A stretch of DNA of 64,000 bases, from the NCBI GenBank assembly GCA_011799875.1, contig CM022303.1, forward strand, positions 65,986,171 through 66,050,170. The letters are read 5' to 3'. Source of the DNA: Thinopyrum elongatum (Eukaryota; Streptophyta; Magnoliopsida; Poales; Poaceae). Under the pieces are notes generated by a model, which worked only from the letters and a program-made list of their open reading frames with translations, was not told where the DNA came from and did not search any database. Both the position numbers and the translations under genes were made by a program. This document shows, piece after piece, positions 35,845 through 46,240 of the stretch. Position 1 is the first letter of the stretch. The number at the start of each line of letters is the position of its first letter.

Positions 35845-36404
35845 GTGTATCCCTTGCTTATTGTGTCGTAACTATGGATAATCTTCATCGTTTAACTGGA
35901 TGCTTGGGTCAGCCTTCACTTTGAAGGGAGGAATTTCATGAAACTTTTCGTAATCTTTAGACATGCCTGTCTTACCCTCCACTCCCATGATGTCTCTTTT
36001 CCCTGAAAGAACTATGTGGCTCTTTGGCTCATCGTATGATGTATTAGCTTTCTTATCTTTTCTTTTTCTCGGTTTGGTAGACATGTCCTTCACATAGAAA
36101 ACCCGCGCCACATCATTGGCTAGGACGAAAGGTTCGTCTGTGTACCCAAGATTGTTGAGATCCACTGTTGTCATTCCGTACTGCGGGTCTACCTGTACCC
36201 CGCCTCCTGACAGATTGACTCATTTGCACCGAAACAAAGGGACCTTACAATCATGTCCATAGTCAAGTTCCCGTATGTCCACTATATAACCATAATATGT
36301 GTCCTTTCCCCTATTGGTTGATACATCAAAGCGGACACCACTGTTTTGGTTGGTGCTCTTTTGATACTGGGCGATCGTGTAAAATGTATTCCCATTTATC
36401 TCAT
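35845..36404 (-). pseudogene. CACTA-I TNP2 transposase, C-terminal remnant
   Basis: Minus-strand EINGNTFYTIAQYQKS, DTYYGYIVDIRELDYG and VPLFRCK, then TTVDLNNLGYTDEPFVLAND and ARVFYVKDMSTKPRKRK, matching the DUF4216-type end of plant CACTA TNP2. Very similar to 46241-46830 in CACTA-II. The upstream coding sequence is replaced by the Athila LTR at 36405, and a stop precedes the second segment (after the K at about 36220). The transposase core is absent here. Confidence 0.85.
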
Positions 36405-37902
36405 TGCTGACCCACAAGTATAGGGGATCAATAGTAGTCCTTTCGATAAGTAAGAGTGTCGAACCCAACAAGGAGCAGAAGGAAATGACAAGCGATTTTC
36501 AGCAAGATAATGTCTACAAGCACTGAAATTATAAGTAACGAGTAGTTTGGTAGCAAGATAATTTGCAACAAGCAAGTAACGGTAATGGTAACAAAAGTGC
36601 AGCAAGGTAGCCCAATCCTTTTGAGGCAAAGGACAGGCCAAAACGGTCTCTTATGATAAGCAAAGCGTTCTTGAGGGTACACGGGAATTTCATCTAGTCA
36701 CTTTCATCATGTTGGTTTGATTTGTGTTCGCTACTTTGATAATTTGATATGTGGGTGGACCGGTGCTTAGGTGATGTTCTTACTTGAACAAACCTCCTAC
36801 TTATGATTAACCCCCTCGCAAGCATCCGCAACTAAGAGAAAAGTATTAAGAATAAATCTAACCATAGCATTAAACTTTTGGATCCAAATCAGTCCCTTAC
36901 GGAATAGCGCATAAACTAGGGTTTAAGCTTCTGTCACTCTCGCAACCCATCATCTAATAACTTCTCCACAGTGCATTACCGTAGGCCCAAATATGGTGAA
37001 GTGTCATGTAGTCGACGTTCACATGACACCACTAAGGGAATCACAACATACATATCATCAAAATATCGAACACATATCAAGTTCACATGATTACTTGCAA
37101 CAAGATTTCTCCCGTGACCTCAAGAACAAAAGTAACTACTCACTAATGATAATCATGCTCAAGATCAGAGGGGTATTAAATGGCATAATGGATCTGAACA
37201 TATAATCTTCCACCAAATAAACCATATAGTAATCAACTACAAGATGTAATCAACACTACTAGTCACCCACAAGTACAAATCTATAGTTCCGGTACAAAGA
37301 TTGAACACAAGAGATGAACTAGGGTTTGAGAGGAGATGGTGTTGTTGAAGATGTTGATGGAGATTGCCCTCCCCAAGATGGGAGAGTTGTTGGTGATGAT
37401 GATGATGATGATTTCCCCCTCCGGGAGGGAAGTTCCCCCGGCAGAATCGCTCCGCCGGAGGGAAAAAGTGCTCCTACCCAAGTTCCACCTCGAGGCGGCG
37501 GCGCTTCATCCCGAAAGTCATCTCTTTATTTTTCTAGGTCAAAATGACTTATATACCAGAAGAGGGGCACCAGAGGTGGGCCGAGGAGGGCACAACCCAT
37601 CAGGGCGGGCCCAGGGGGGTTGTTCCCACCTGGTGGGCCCCTCTGGTAGTTATTTGCTCCAATAGTTCTTATTTATTCCATAAAAAATCCTCGTGAAGTT
37701 TCAGCTCATTTGGAGTTGTGCAGAATAGGTAGCCTGATGTAGCTTTTTCATGTCCAGATTTCCAGCTGCCGGAATTCTCCCTCTTTGTGTGAACCTTGCA
37801 TATTATGAGAGAAAAGACATTATAATTACTCCAAAAAGCATTATTATGCATAAAAACATCATAAATAACAGTAGGAAAACATGATGCAAAATGGACGTAT
37901 CA
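36405..37902 (-). mobile_element. Athila-type Gypsy LTR A (3' LTR)
   Basis: The 1,498-bp LTR on the minus strand runs from TGATACGTCCATTTTGCATC to CACTTGTGGGT-type end (plus strand begins TGCTGACCCACAAG). It sits inside the CACTA-I TNP2 coding region; the 5 bp on its left are CTCAT. Highly similar to LTR B (53315-58991) and LTR C (61648-63165). It is of Sabrina/Fatima/WHAM type; the exact family is not settled. Confidence 0.88.
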
Positions 37903-38085
37903 ACTCCCCCAAGCTTAGACCTCGCTTGTCCTCAAGCGAAAAACGAAATCAAAAAACATGTCCACATGCCTAAAGAGAGAGGTGTCGATGAAAAACAAAA
38001 TACAGACATAGAAGCATCACGTATATTATTATAACAGAAACAAACTTTAATATAAAACTTTATCATATAACTTCTCATGAACAAG
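37903..38085 (-). mobile_element. Athila 3' untranslated region with polypurine tract
   Basis: On the minus strand this 183-bp piece ends AAGCTTGGGGGAGT directly before LTR A, a typical Athila polypurine tract, preceded by CGCTTGAGGACAAGCGAGG. It is cut at 38086 by the left end of CACTA-II. Confidence 0.85.
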
Positions 38086-38305
38086 CACTAGTGCAGAATC
38101 AGGCTATTGTCCCGGTTCGTAAGGACCTTTAGTGCCGGTTCCGTAACCGGCACTAAAGGGTGGGGACTAAAGCCGCCCCCCCCCCCCCTTTATTGCCGGT
38201 TTGTCACGAACCGGCACTAAAGGCCCACCACGTGGCACGAGCCCGCGCCGGGGGGTTGGAGGCCTTTAGTCCCGGTTGGTTACACCAACCGAGACTAAAA
38301 GGTTT
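38086..38305. repeat. CACTA-II left terminal and subterminal repeats
   Basis: CACTAGTGCAGAATCAGG followed by TTTAGTGCCGGTT and AACCGGCACTAAA pairs and one TTTAGTCCCGGTTGGTT; a C run at 38178. Confidence 0.85.
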
Positions 38306-38500
38306 ATGGGTTTATGTTTTATTTTTCCTTTTAATTTTGTGTTTTCTATTTAATTCTTTTCATTTTAAACATATTTTATGCTACTACATATTGTACACAT
38401 TATGCATATATATAAATAGAATTTCTTGTAGAACCGGTCATATATATATCATCGAATTTCTCGCACGACCATTCATACACATACATATATATTACTATAT

Positions 38501-38888
38501 ATAGGGTCACGCTATTCGTCACCCTGGGTGAGAAATAGTTATTCTTCACCCCCTCTCTATTTTGACGTCAATGCACCGTATTTTTATGTTTCGTCAAAAT
38601 TTTCTTATTTCATACGTAAAAAGAGAATGTAAGAAAATATATACTCGCCGTAAAAAATATTTTATGTTATGTAAAATTACGAACGTAAAAACGTAGTGTA
38701 AAACATACATAAAATGCGATATTTGTAGTCTTATAACCTATTTTTTTGTTTTCTTATACCAAATTTTACGTAGTGAATCAATATGAATGTAACTATTTGT
38801 ATTCCAATCGTAATTTATTTATGAAGCGATCGTAAGATTACCTCGGATGAAGAATAACTTATTCTGCATCCTGGGTGATGAATAGTAT

Positions 38889-38897
<9 letters not shown>
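38501..38897. mobile_element. MITE with about 50-bp inverted ends
   Basis: Left CTATTCGTCACCCTGGGTG... and right, inverted, CTATTCATCACCCAGGATG... pair over some 50 bp including TTATTCTTCA. The AT-rich interior is non-coding. It is flanked by TA-rich DNA. Confidence 0.75.

Positions 38898-38932
<35 letters not shown>
38892..38932. repeat. (TA)n microsatellite
   Basis: About 19 TA units between the MITE and the Helitron start. Confidence 0.95.
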
Positions 38933-38936
<4 letters not shown>

Positions 38937-39948
38937 ATACTAATTACATACTCCCTAGAAATTACCACGTTAATTAGATTTTATGAGCCGTTAATATGGT
39001 GGGGCCGTATTTTTACGGTGTAGATGGACTCTCAGAGAAAAAAATCAATAAAAAAACTCACGTATATCTCTCTCATGACCTTAATCTCTCAATCTCTCAC
39101 GTCTCACCTTTTATCTCTCCAATGAGAAATAAAAATCATGTATCTCTCTCTCCCGTGACAAAACTCACAATCTCTCACGTATCTCTACCAAACTCACGTA
39201 AAAAGCACTCACGTATCTCTCCCATGGCTAAACTCTCTCAATCTCTCATGTTGGTCTGTATCTTCACCCCTTCGCCCTAATCGCTCTCATATCAGATCAT
39301 CTCTTCCTAGCGTGCAATTGTGCAAGAAGTGCAAGATACATCAACATCTCTTCAAAGGGTGTGATTCTTCTTCTTCTGTCCGAGATTCAAGTGGTGATGA
39401 TTCGGGTGTTGACAGATGAACGTGCACAGATCTACCAACCAAAGGCAAGATTTAAATAGTTACTTTTTTGCAATATATATGCTCAGATCAATTCCATATG
39501 ATTCCTAATATATTTTGTATCTTCACCACATCATCTCTATCACCTAAGCGGGCTCTAATATCTCTGATAACAGTTCATCTCTTCCTAGGGTACGATCCTG
39601 CAAGAAGTGGAACATCGTCAACGTCATGGAACCTATTCACAAATCACGATCCAGAAATTTCACGTTTCTACCCCTCCTATATTCTCTCTCCAATGACGCC
39701 ATGCCCTAAATGTCTCCACGATCTGATACAGAAATCACACAGAACGCTATACATGAGAGCGATCTATCAGCCTCCACTTCCATCGCCAGCATCCTCGATT
39801 CGCCCGTCAATCCCCTCCTTCACATCATCCTCGATGTTATCTCCATGTGTCGTTCGGACGCCGCCGCCAGCCATCTGGTGCCGCCTTCTATTCAATCCTC
39901 CATATCAGGTTCCTCCGCTGCTCTCGCAAGTCACAAGTTTGTAGGTTG

Positions 39949-40076
39949 CTGCCTGCCAGCTGGTGCTGCCACCATCTCTATCTTGACGATGTCTTAACGA
40001 CTTCTGTTATTGTTAGGATTCCTATACGTCGCCGTCTGCCAGCTGGTGCTGCCACCATCCCTATCTTGACGATGCC
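39949..40076. repeat. 46-bp direct repeat in the Helitron
   Basis: TGCCAGCTGGTGCTGCCACC followed by ATCTCTATCTTGACGATG occurs at about 39955 and again at about 40036 with two differences. Confidence 0.8.
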
Positions 40077-40715
40077 TCAATGGCTGCTCTTATATGTACA
40101 CTTCCTAATAGCAGCAACATGATTTCTTTTGCTTTTGGCAAACACCAGCAGTGTGGTCTATGAGAGAAGGGCCAGTTTATGCAGACGATAGAGGATGGGG
40201 CTTGGACGTGGCTATGAGAGAAGGCATAAAAAGCATTGTGATCAGAAGGATTAGTAACAGTAAGCTGGAGGTCGCTGGCCAATTCTAGCGTTCTATTTTA
40301 AGTTTATTAGCTCTTCATTTATTGGTTTCCCCTCAGATATGCCTGATTTGATCGAAATGAATTTTGTCCAGTTTGTAAGGTAATTAGTGCAGTTTTATGT
40401 TTGATGAATATGTGTGCAGATATTTAATTTGTTGGAGAACTACTACTCTAAGTTACAGATCCTAATTCAATTGTATGGCCATAGATTAATAATTTATGGC
40501 GCAGCATAGATCCCTTTGTTGTAACGTGCAGGTGTCTAATCCACGTTTATGACAGGGTTGTGTCTTCTCCCCGATCAGCACATCTTTGACGATTCCAGCG
40601 AACAAGAAAATCTTCATCATAGCCAGAGATGAACGCCTCAATCAGTATATATAGCTGTCTGATGCTACTGGACTAACACATCAATGGTGGTCTTGGTGCA
40701 CCGTACATCAGGTAT

Positions 40716-41518
40716 GCAGCCCTTTTCTCAGTTCAATTGCTATCCACTATTGCATTTTTTTTCCTGCATGTTTGCCGTCTCCTTAATGAGATCTCACATG
40801 TCCGTTTGATCTAAATGTATTCCGGTTCTCTATCCTGTATTTATGGCTTGTTGGACAATATGTCAACTGATGACCTGCCTTTGGACGTTCAACAGATTCA
40901 CCAGCGTCCATGAATCAATCACCTTAAAGACACATAATTACCAGTTTTTATATTACACGGTGCTAAACATATGTCGATGCATTAGACTTCACGGGTGAGG
41001 GCCTGACTGTATTAAGGTTTTTAATCTCTTATGGCTCTTAATTACCATTGGAAACCTTAATTAAGATTACATCGTACACCCATATTTTTGCACCGCGGAG
41101 GCAACCATAATCTGGCCCACAAGTAATTGCCGATGCAAAAAGTTTAATTTAGGGTTAAAACAACAATACATTTATTGGCTGCTTCTTAGAGTTGTCTAAC
41201 TAATAACTGGACTCAGAATATTGTTTGAAAAAAAAACTGGACTTCGAATATTTAGCCCTTTTCTCAGTTCAGTGGTTATCCATTACTTCCAATCTCTTCT
41301 GTTTTTTTTCATGTATTTTTAACTTTGCCATAATGAGATCTCACATGTCCTTTTGATCTAAATTTATTCACATTCTCTTTCCAGTATGCATGGTTTGCCA
41401 AACAACATGTCAGTCGATGAACTACCTTTGGACGTTGGGCAGATCCACCAGTGTCGATGAATCCATGACATTAAGGACACATAATTAGCAGTTTTGCATT
41501 AGACAGTTCTGAGCATCT
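40716..41518. repeat. Direct duplication of about 265 bp in the Helitron
   Basis: 40716-40978 and 41251-41518 share CCCTTTTCTCAGTTCA, AATGAGATCTCACATGTCC and CCTTTGGACGTT in order, with numerous substitutions; an older duplication separated by about 270 bp. Confidence 0.8.
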
Positions 41519-42519
41519 AAAGGATCTCCTCCTGTGTTAAAAAAAAGATCACCTCCAATGCTAGAGTTGTAGATCTTTCTTCGTACAAATAACAACACCG
41601 GCTATAGCTCATGTGATAAGCTAATTAAAGATATTATTCACAAAATAATAATTAATGACATAGTCATTTTTGGATAAAATATATGATTTTTTATTCCAAG
41701 GATGACCCATTAGAAGTTTCTTGCTTAGTTTTCGCTTTAATTTTCTTTGTAATAACACAAACTCTAGCATTCTACATTGATTGTATTGACAAGATATAGA
41801 TTGGAGTACTACTGCATGTTGACCATCTCATTTTCAATGTGTTCATAAGGTATTCTTTTTGCAGCTATACATGCATGATGCATGCTGGTCAAAGCCTAGG
41901 TTGGATTCTTTTTTAAATTTCTATGTAGCAACCTTACAATATAGCGTTTGGAGTTTTCAGAAAAATATTGTTTCTTTTTTTGATTGAGAAACCAGCAACC
42001 GAAATAACTGTTGAAGCTTTTTTCCTTCTTGACGCATTCAGTTCTTATGTGCAGGTTGGGATCAATAAAAAAATTAGTCATTTTTCGCAACGTTACATAA
42101 ATTATTTGTTTGAAAAATTAAACATAATATCGAATGTAAATATAAAAAATGGGGAGTATATGTCTATGTACATGCCACCTCAAGTAATATGCCACTTGAT
42201 GAAACACTTGTTGAAAGTAAAGTACAATAGATTAGTTTATGCACTCCACTATCATATAGATAGAATAACAGATGATTCTGTTAAATGAACTTAAAAAGTT
42301 ACAACCCTGTGATATTTGAATTGTTTTCTTGATTTTTTTGCAAATATAAAAACGCATCTAACTCATGTATTAACTAAACATAAAGGATGGACTATACCAA
42401 TTATTTACAACATCTTAAGGACTAGCCCGTGCGAATGCACGGGTTGACGGCTAGTATATACAATTTGGTATATACAATTTCTCCTATAATTTGCAGATCA
42501 TTACATGGAGGCATTACAT

Positions 42520-44095
42520 CTAGTAATGGTATTCTCCTTTGGGATCTATGACCTAGTCGAGTAAAAATCCCGCTATTTCCTCTTGAATTGCTCGTATGCG
42601 ATCCTCTGGTAGGCCGCATCTCCGACATCTTTAAAGAAAGAGATCAATATGAATGTATTAGTTGTGTGTGTATATATATATATTAGATAATGATGTTAAA
42701 ATTGTGAATAGTGTTCTGGCAAACGTACCCAAAGTGATCTAGTGCTCCTTTCGGATGTCATCATGCGAATGTTCTCGCAAACGTAGTATGCACATAAATT
42801 ATTCCTCGGCGCCTGCCTCAGGGCCTTTACGAGAATAGAATTCAATCAGATAATAATTAATCAAGCATGATAATGGTATTGAAACTTGAATTAAAGAGAT
42901 GGTAGCTAGCTAGTACTACTTAATTAATTACCTTGGGTCGACACCATTTCAGCTTTTGTTTCCATGAGCCTTCAACCTGCTTGATGAACTTTTCCCAAGC
43001 ACAGCTCGCCGGCAAAGAAAATGAATAAAGGAGTTATTAATTAGTTGATATCAGGAAAGGAACTAAAGAGGCCGACATATAGTTCGATAATGATTGAAAT
43101 TACCTGTCGACCATCCCCCTCACGATTGCGTAGTCATTAACATTTTTAAGTAGTGAGTCCAGTACTTGAACTTTTCCCTCGTCAACTTCAATAATTAGCA
43201 GGATCCAGTGAGAACTGCATGCGCACACGTTTGTATAATTAAGCGGGCATGTGCATAACTCATCAACAACACTTATTAACATCTAGTAAGCAAAAACAGA
43301 GTTTGTAGTACAAGACAGTGTCACTCACCCGAAGTTGTAAGGAAGTAGTATTTGTGGTTGGGTATTTAGGTGCTTAAAAAACTGTAGCAAGGTTTTCTTT
43401 GTGTATGGTCGATTATATTCTTATAACCATGTCTTTTCATTAATGGTATTTGGGTCAATGAACCCAATGCCATAGCGTCCAGCTTTTTCCATTTTATACA
43501 TCTTCATTCTGCGTAATACCACAGAAAAGAATATAGTGAGGATAATTACAGGTAATGAATGAGCACTACAGCTAGCTAGAGACTTAAATTACAGAAAGAA
43601 ATCACTTACAGACAATAGCAACTGACGATAGATTTGTCGAGTGCGTCTTGATTGAATAACTGAAACATTTCTTGAAACTCAACCGACAGATCTTTTTCAT
43701 GGAAGTAATACTCTGCCTTGACACTCACCATGAGGGACTCTCGATCGGTAGTCTTTACTTCTCTCATGTACCATTGATGCAATTCATACATTCTTGTTGA
43801 TTGCCGCGGGATCTGCTCAGGCTTGACCATAGGTTGGCCGCGGACATATTTCCGTTGTAGTTCCTCCTCTTTAAATGTTTCGAAGTCCTCGATGCCTAGG
43901 AGTTGTTCTACAGTGACACCAGCCTCTTCAGCCTGCCTTGTATGATCATCGGTTATTACCAGCTGATTGGCGCCGGTACTCACTTGTGTTTGTACAATGA
44001 GCAGGGGGATCGATTGTACCGCCTGTTCTCCCAGCTGGGGAAGAGTTTTCCCGCTTTTTTGGCAGCTGCTTGGCTCGAGCTTGAGCTCTACTCCT
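42520..44095 (-). pseudogene. CACTA-II TNPA-type gene, Ulp1-like part
   Basis: Minus-strand exons match CACTA-I TNPA: QLVITDDHTRQAEEAG, VKPEQIPRQSTRMYELHQWY and LFNQDALDKSIVSCYCL (43983-43606), then Ulp1-like SHWILLIIEVDEG and VQVLDSL (43282-43100), LCAYYVCENIR (about 42790) and RIRAIQEEIAGFLLD (about 42570). A TAG at 42555-42553 replaces the tyrosine codon seen in CACTA-I, just before the end. The histidine, aspartate and cysteine of a Ulp1 triad can all be placed. The N-terminal domains found in CACTA-I are absent, replaced upstream by the SNF2 inverted repeat. Confidence 0.75.
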
Positions 44096-44550
44096 TTTTT
44101 TGTGCTTCAAATGACTTCTTGATTTTTCCTGATCTCATCTACCCTTCTATATGTGTCACGTTGTCTAGTGTCAAAGGATTCAAGAAAACCATGGCTTCAT
44201 CATTAGCCGGAAGTAATAGGCGCATGATGGTACGAAGCTCTCCAAAGTTGTTTTGGAACGGAGTCCCAGATAGGATAATTAGCTTTTTGGTACGAAGTTC
44301 AGCAAGAGCCTTCCGAATATCGCTATTTGGAAGGCCTTTGCTGAACTTCGTACCAAAAAGCGAATTATCCTATCAGGAACTCCGTTCCAAAAAAACTTTG
44401 GAGAGCTTCGTACCATCATGCGCCTGTTACTTCCGGCTAATGATGAAGCCATGCATGGATTTCTTCAATACTTTGGCACAAGACAACGTGACATATAGAA
44501 GGGTACGTAGATGAGATCAGAAATAAAATTGAATCAACTTGTGCACATCC
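44095..44550. repeat. Inverted duplication of a SNF2-helicase fragment (hairpin)
   Basis: Two inverted copies meet at 44321/44322 with almost no spacer. The inner arms (44190-44321 and 44322-44453) are about 93-95% alike, and weaker similarity continues outward to about 44100 and 44545. Each arm encodes the same peptide on opposite strands: plus strand IWKAFAELRTKKRIILSG then TPFQKNFGELRTIMRLLLP; minus strand ALAELRTKKLIILSG then TPFQNNFGELRTIMRLLLP. SGTPFQNN is helicase motif III of SNF2 ATPases, and the neighbouring text looks most like the plant CLASSY/DRD1 branch. It interrupts TNPA and has no full domain, so it is a captured gene fragment. A transcript through it would fold into a long double-stranded stem. 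Confidence 0.85.
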
Positions 44551-45124
44551 ATAATGGGGGCATTCTTGAGAAATCCCTTATTAAAGAACTAAGAGAATCT
44601 ATTGTATACATACATATACTAATTAATGGCAAATACATAACAAACTTTTGCAAATACAACATTAAAATATGCAACTTTTGCAAATACTAATTGCTATACA
44701 TTGATAAATCCCTTATTATATATGAACAAAACAATTTTCATCATATAAAAAATATCAACATATATAAAAAAACACAGAGCCGGGGCGGCGGCTCACACGG
44801 TGGGGGTGGGCCGGGGCAGGGGCGCGCACGGCCGGGCGCGCTCGGGGGTGGGGCAGCAGGCCGGCGGGGGCAAGGGCGAGGGGTCGGGGACGACGACGGC
44901 GACGGCGACGGCGACGACGGGGGCGGGCCGGGGCACAGGGGCGCGCGCAGCCGGGCGAGGGCACGTCGGCGAGGGTGCGTCGGCGAGGGCGTCGGCGAGG
45001 GCTCGGGAAGGAGAGCGCGTCGGCGAGGGCGAGGGCGCGGTCTGGCAGCCTGGCGGTGTCGTGCTGTTCGGCGCGGCGTCGTGGGGAGGGAGATGAACTG
45101 GGACTGAAAATTTCTAAGTGCTAC
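44551..45124 (-). other. Leader of CACTA-II TNPA: AT-rich then GC-rich
   Basis: AT-rich to 44770, then strongly GC-rich (GGGCGAGGGC and GACGGCGACGGC repeats) up to a minus-strand TATA box. Frames here are compositional. Confidence 0.5.
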
Positions 45125-45132
45125 CTTATATA
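45125..45132 (-). promoter_or_regulatory. Putative TATA box of CACTA-II TNPA
   Basis: TATATAAG on the minus strand beside the internal GTCCCGG cluster, same layout as CACTA-I. Confidence 0.55.
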
Positions 45133-45137
45133 GCCAG

Positions 45138-45395
45138 AGCATTGGTCCCGGTCCGTGGCACCAACCGGGACCAAAACCCCCCTTTAGTCCCGGTTGGTGC
45201 CACGAACCGGGACCAAAGGTCAGTTTTCAGCAGCCCAAAGGGCGGGAAACAGAGACCTTCGGTCCCGGTTGGTGGCACCAACCGGGACTAAAGGGGGGCA
45301 TTGGTCCCGGTTGGTGCCACGAACCGATACCAATGCACCCCTTTCGTCCTGGTTGGTGCTACCAACCGGGACCAAAGTCCTTGCGCTGGCGCGGT
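45138..45395. repeat. Internal GTCCCGG inverted-repeat cluster of CACTA-II
   Basis: Eight or more TTGGTCCCGGTTGGTG / CACCAACCGGGACC motifs in alternating orientation between the two genes; followed by the TAGTTGAGAGAGCTCGAGAG hairpin at 45420-45491. Confidence 0.85.
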
Positions 45396-45994
45396 GCGGT
45401 GGGATGTTTAGTCCCACCTTGCTAGTTGAGAGAGCTCGAGAGTGGTTCATAAGCGCTGCTGCGCCCACCCTCTCGAGCTCCTCTCAACTACAGGCTTTCG
45501 GGACTAACCTGTCACTCCTTGCCTGTGGGCCTACTGGGCCTGTTGCGGGGCTGAATCCTGGCCCATGGTTGGGTTTCTAGTCGTATTCAGGCCGTGGTGG
45601 CCCAGTAGGTGGCATTTTTTTATTTTTTTCCATTTTTTTGTTTTCTTTTTTGCTTTATTTATTTTATTTTATTTCTACTTACAGCAAAATACTTACTGTT
45701 TTTCAGTGATTCTTTTTGCTTTTAGGTAATAAAAATTATAAACTTTCTGTTAGTGCCATTCGTTTTCCAATTTGAATAGTTTAAATTTGAATTTTTTGAA
45801 ATTTGTGTGAATCACTAGTTTGTGAATAACTTTACTATAAAAATAGATTTTTGAGTGATTGTTTTTCCTGCTATTTAATATTACTGTGTTTTATCATTAA
45901 ATTCAATTTGGTAATTTTTAGGTTATTTGAAATGTCTGTTTTAATCAAAAACAGATTTTGTTATTTTAGTTTGCTATTAAAGTTTCAAACAAAA
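45396..45994. other. Non-coding spacer of CACTA-II
   Basis: Contains the hairpin at 45420-45491, then AT-rich DNA. No gene seen. Confidence 0.6.
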
Positions 45995-46185
45995 AAATTC
46001 TGAAGAGGTTGAAAGTTGGCATGGTATCATCATTTCACCCACATAGCATGTGCTAAAAAGTTGAGAGGGTTACGGCAAAAACTGGATGCACTTCGTGTAC
46101 AAAATGGACAATATCTTTCGAAGTATCAGGGTTTCGGACGAAAACTCATCTGTTACAAAAGGCATTTCATTTCTTCACATGTAAC
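45995..46185. repeat. Single partial copy of the 336-bp CACTA unit
   Basis: Matches the repeated unit of CACTA-I (GGGTTACGGCAAAAACTGGA) and lies at the same place beside the TNP2 end. Confidence 0.85.
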
Positions 46186-46240
46186 TACAGTAATATTCTA
46201 GATCAAAGGCATCATCATAATAGTTGTGGAGAGAAAGTCT

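Larger units (their letters stand above)
23278..36404 (-). mobile_element. CACTA-I, autonomous-type CACTA element, truncated (GTCCCGG type)
   Basis: The left end CACTAGTAGAAAACAGGG is followed by AGTCCCGG inverted subterminal repeats (to about 23500). Then on the minus strand come a TNPA/Ulp1-type gene, an internal GTCCCGG cluster, 336-bp repeats and the last part of TNP2. CACTA-III is nested at 23733-28780. The element is cut in TNP2 at 36404 by an Athila-type LTR. Its right end is not identified with certainty: the end at 50843 has an identical 18-bp terminal sequence but a different flanking trinucleotide. Confidence 0.8.
38934..42454 (+). mobile_element. Non-autonomous Helitron nested in CACTA-II
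   Basis: The 3' end shows the Helitron signature: CCCGTGC-GAAT-GCACGGG hairpin (42426-42443), a short spacer and CTAG (42451-42454) followed by T. The left end is tentatively CTATACTAATTACATACTCC after the TA repeat. There is no Rep/helicase frame. The 3.5-kb interior holds direct duplications and text resembling exon fragments that could not be assigned to a family. Confidence 0.7.

Noticed and set aside
43903..44514. 203-codon plus-strand frame
   Set aside because: Its first half is the complement of TNPA coding sequence and its second half reads the SNF2 arms out of frame; not a gene.
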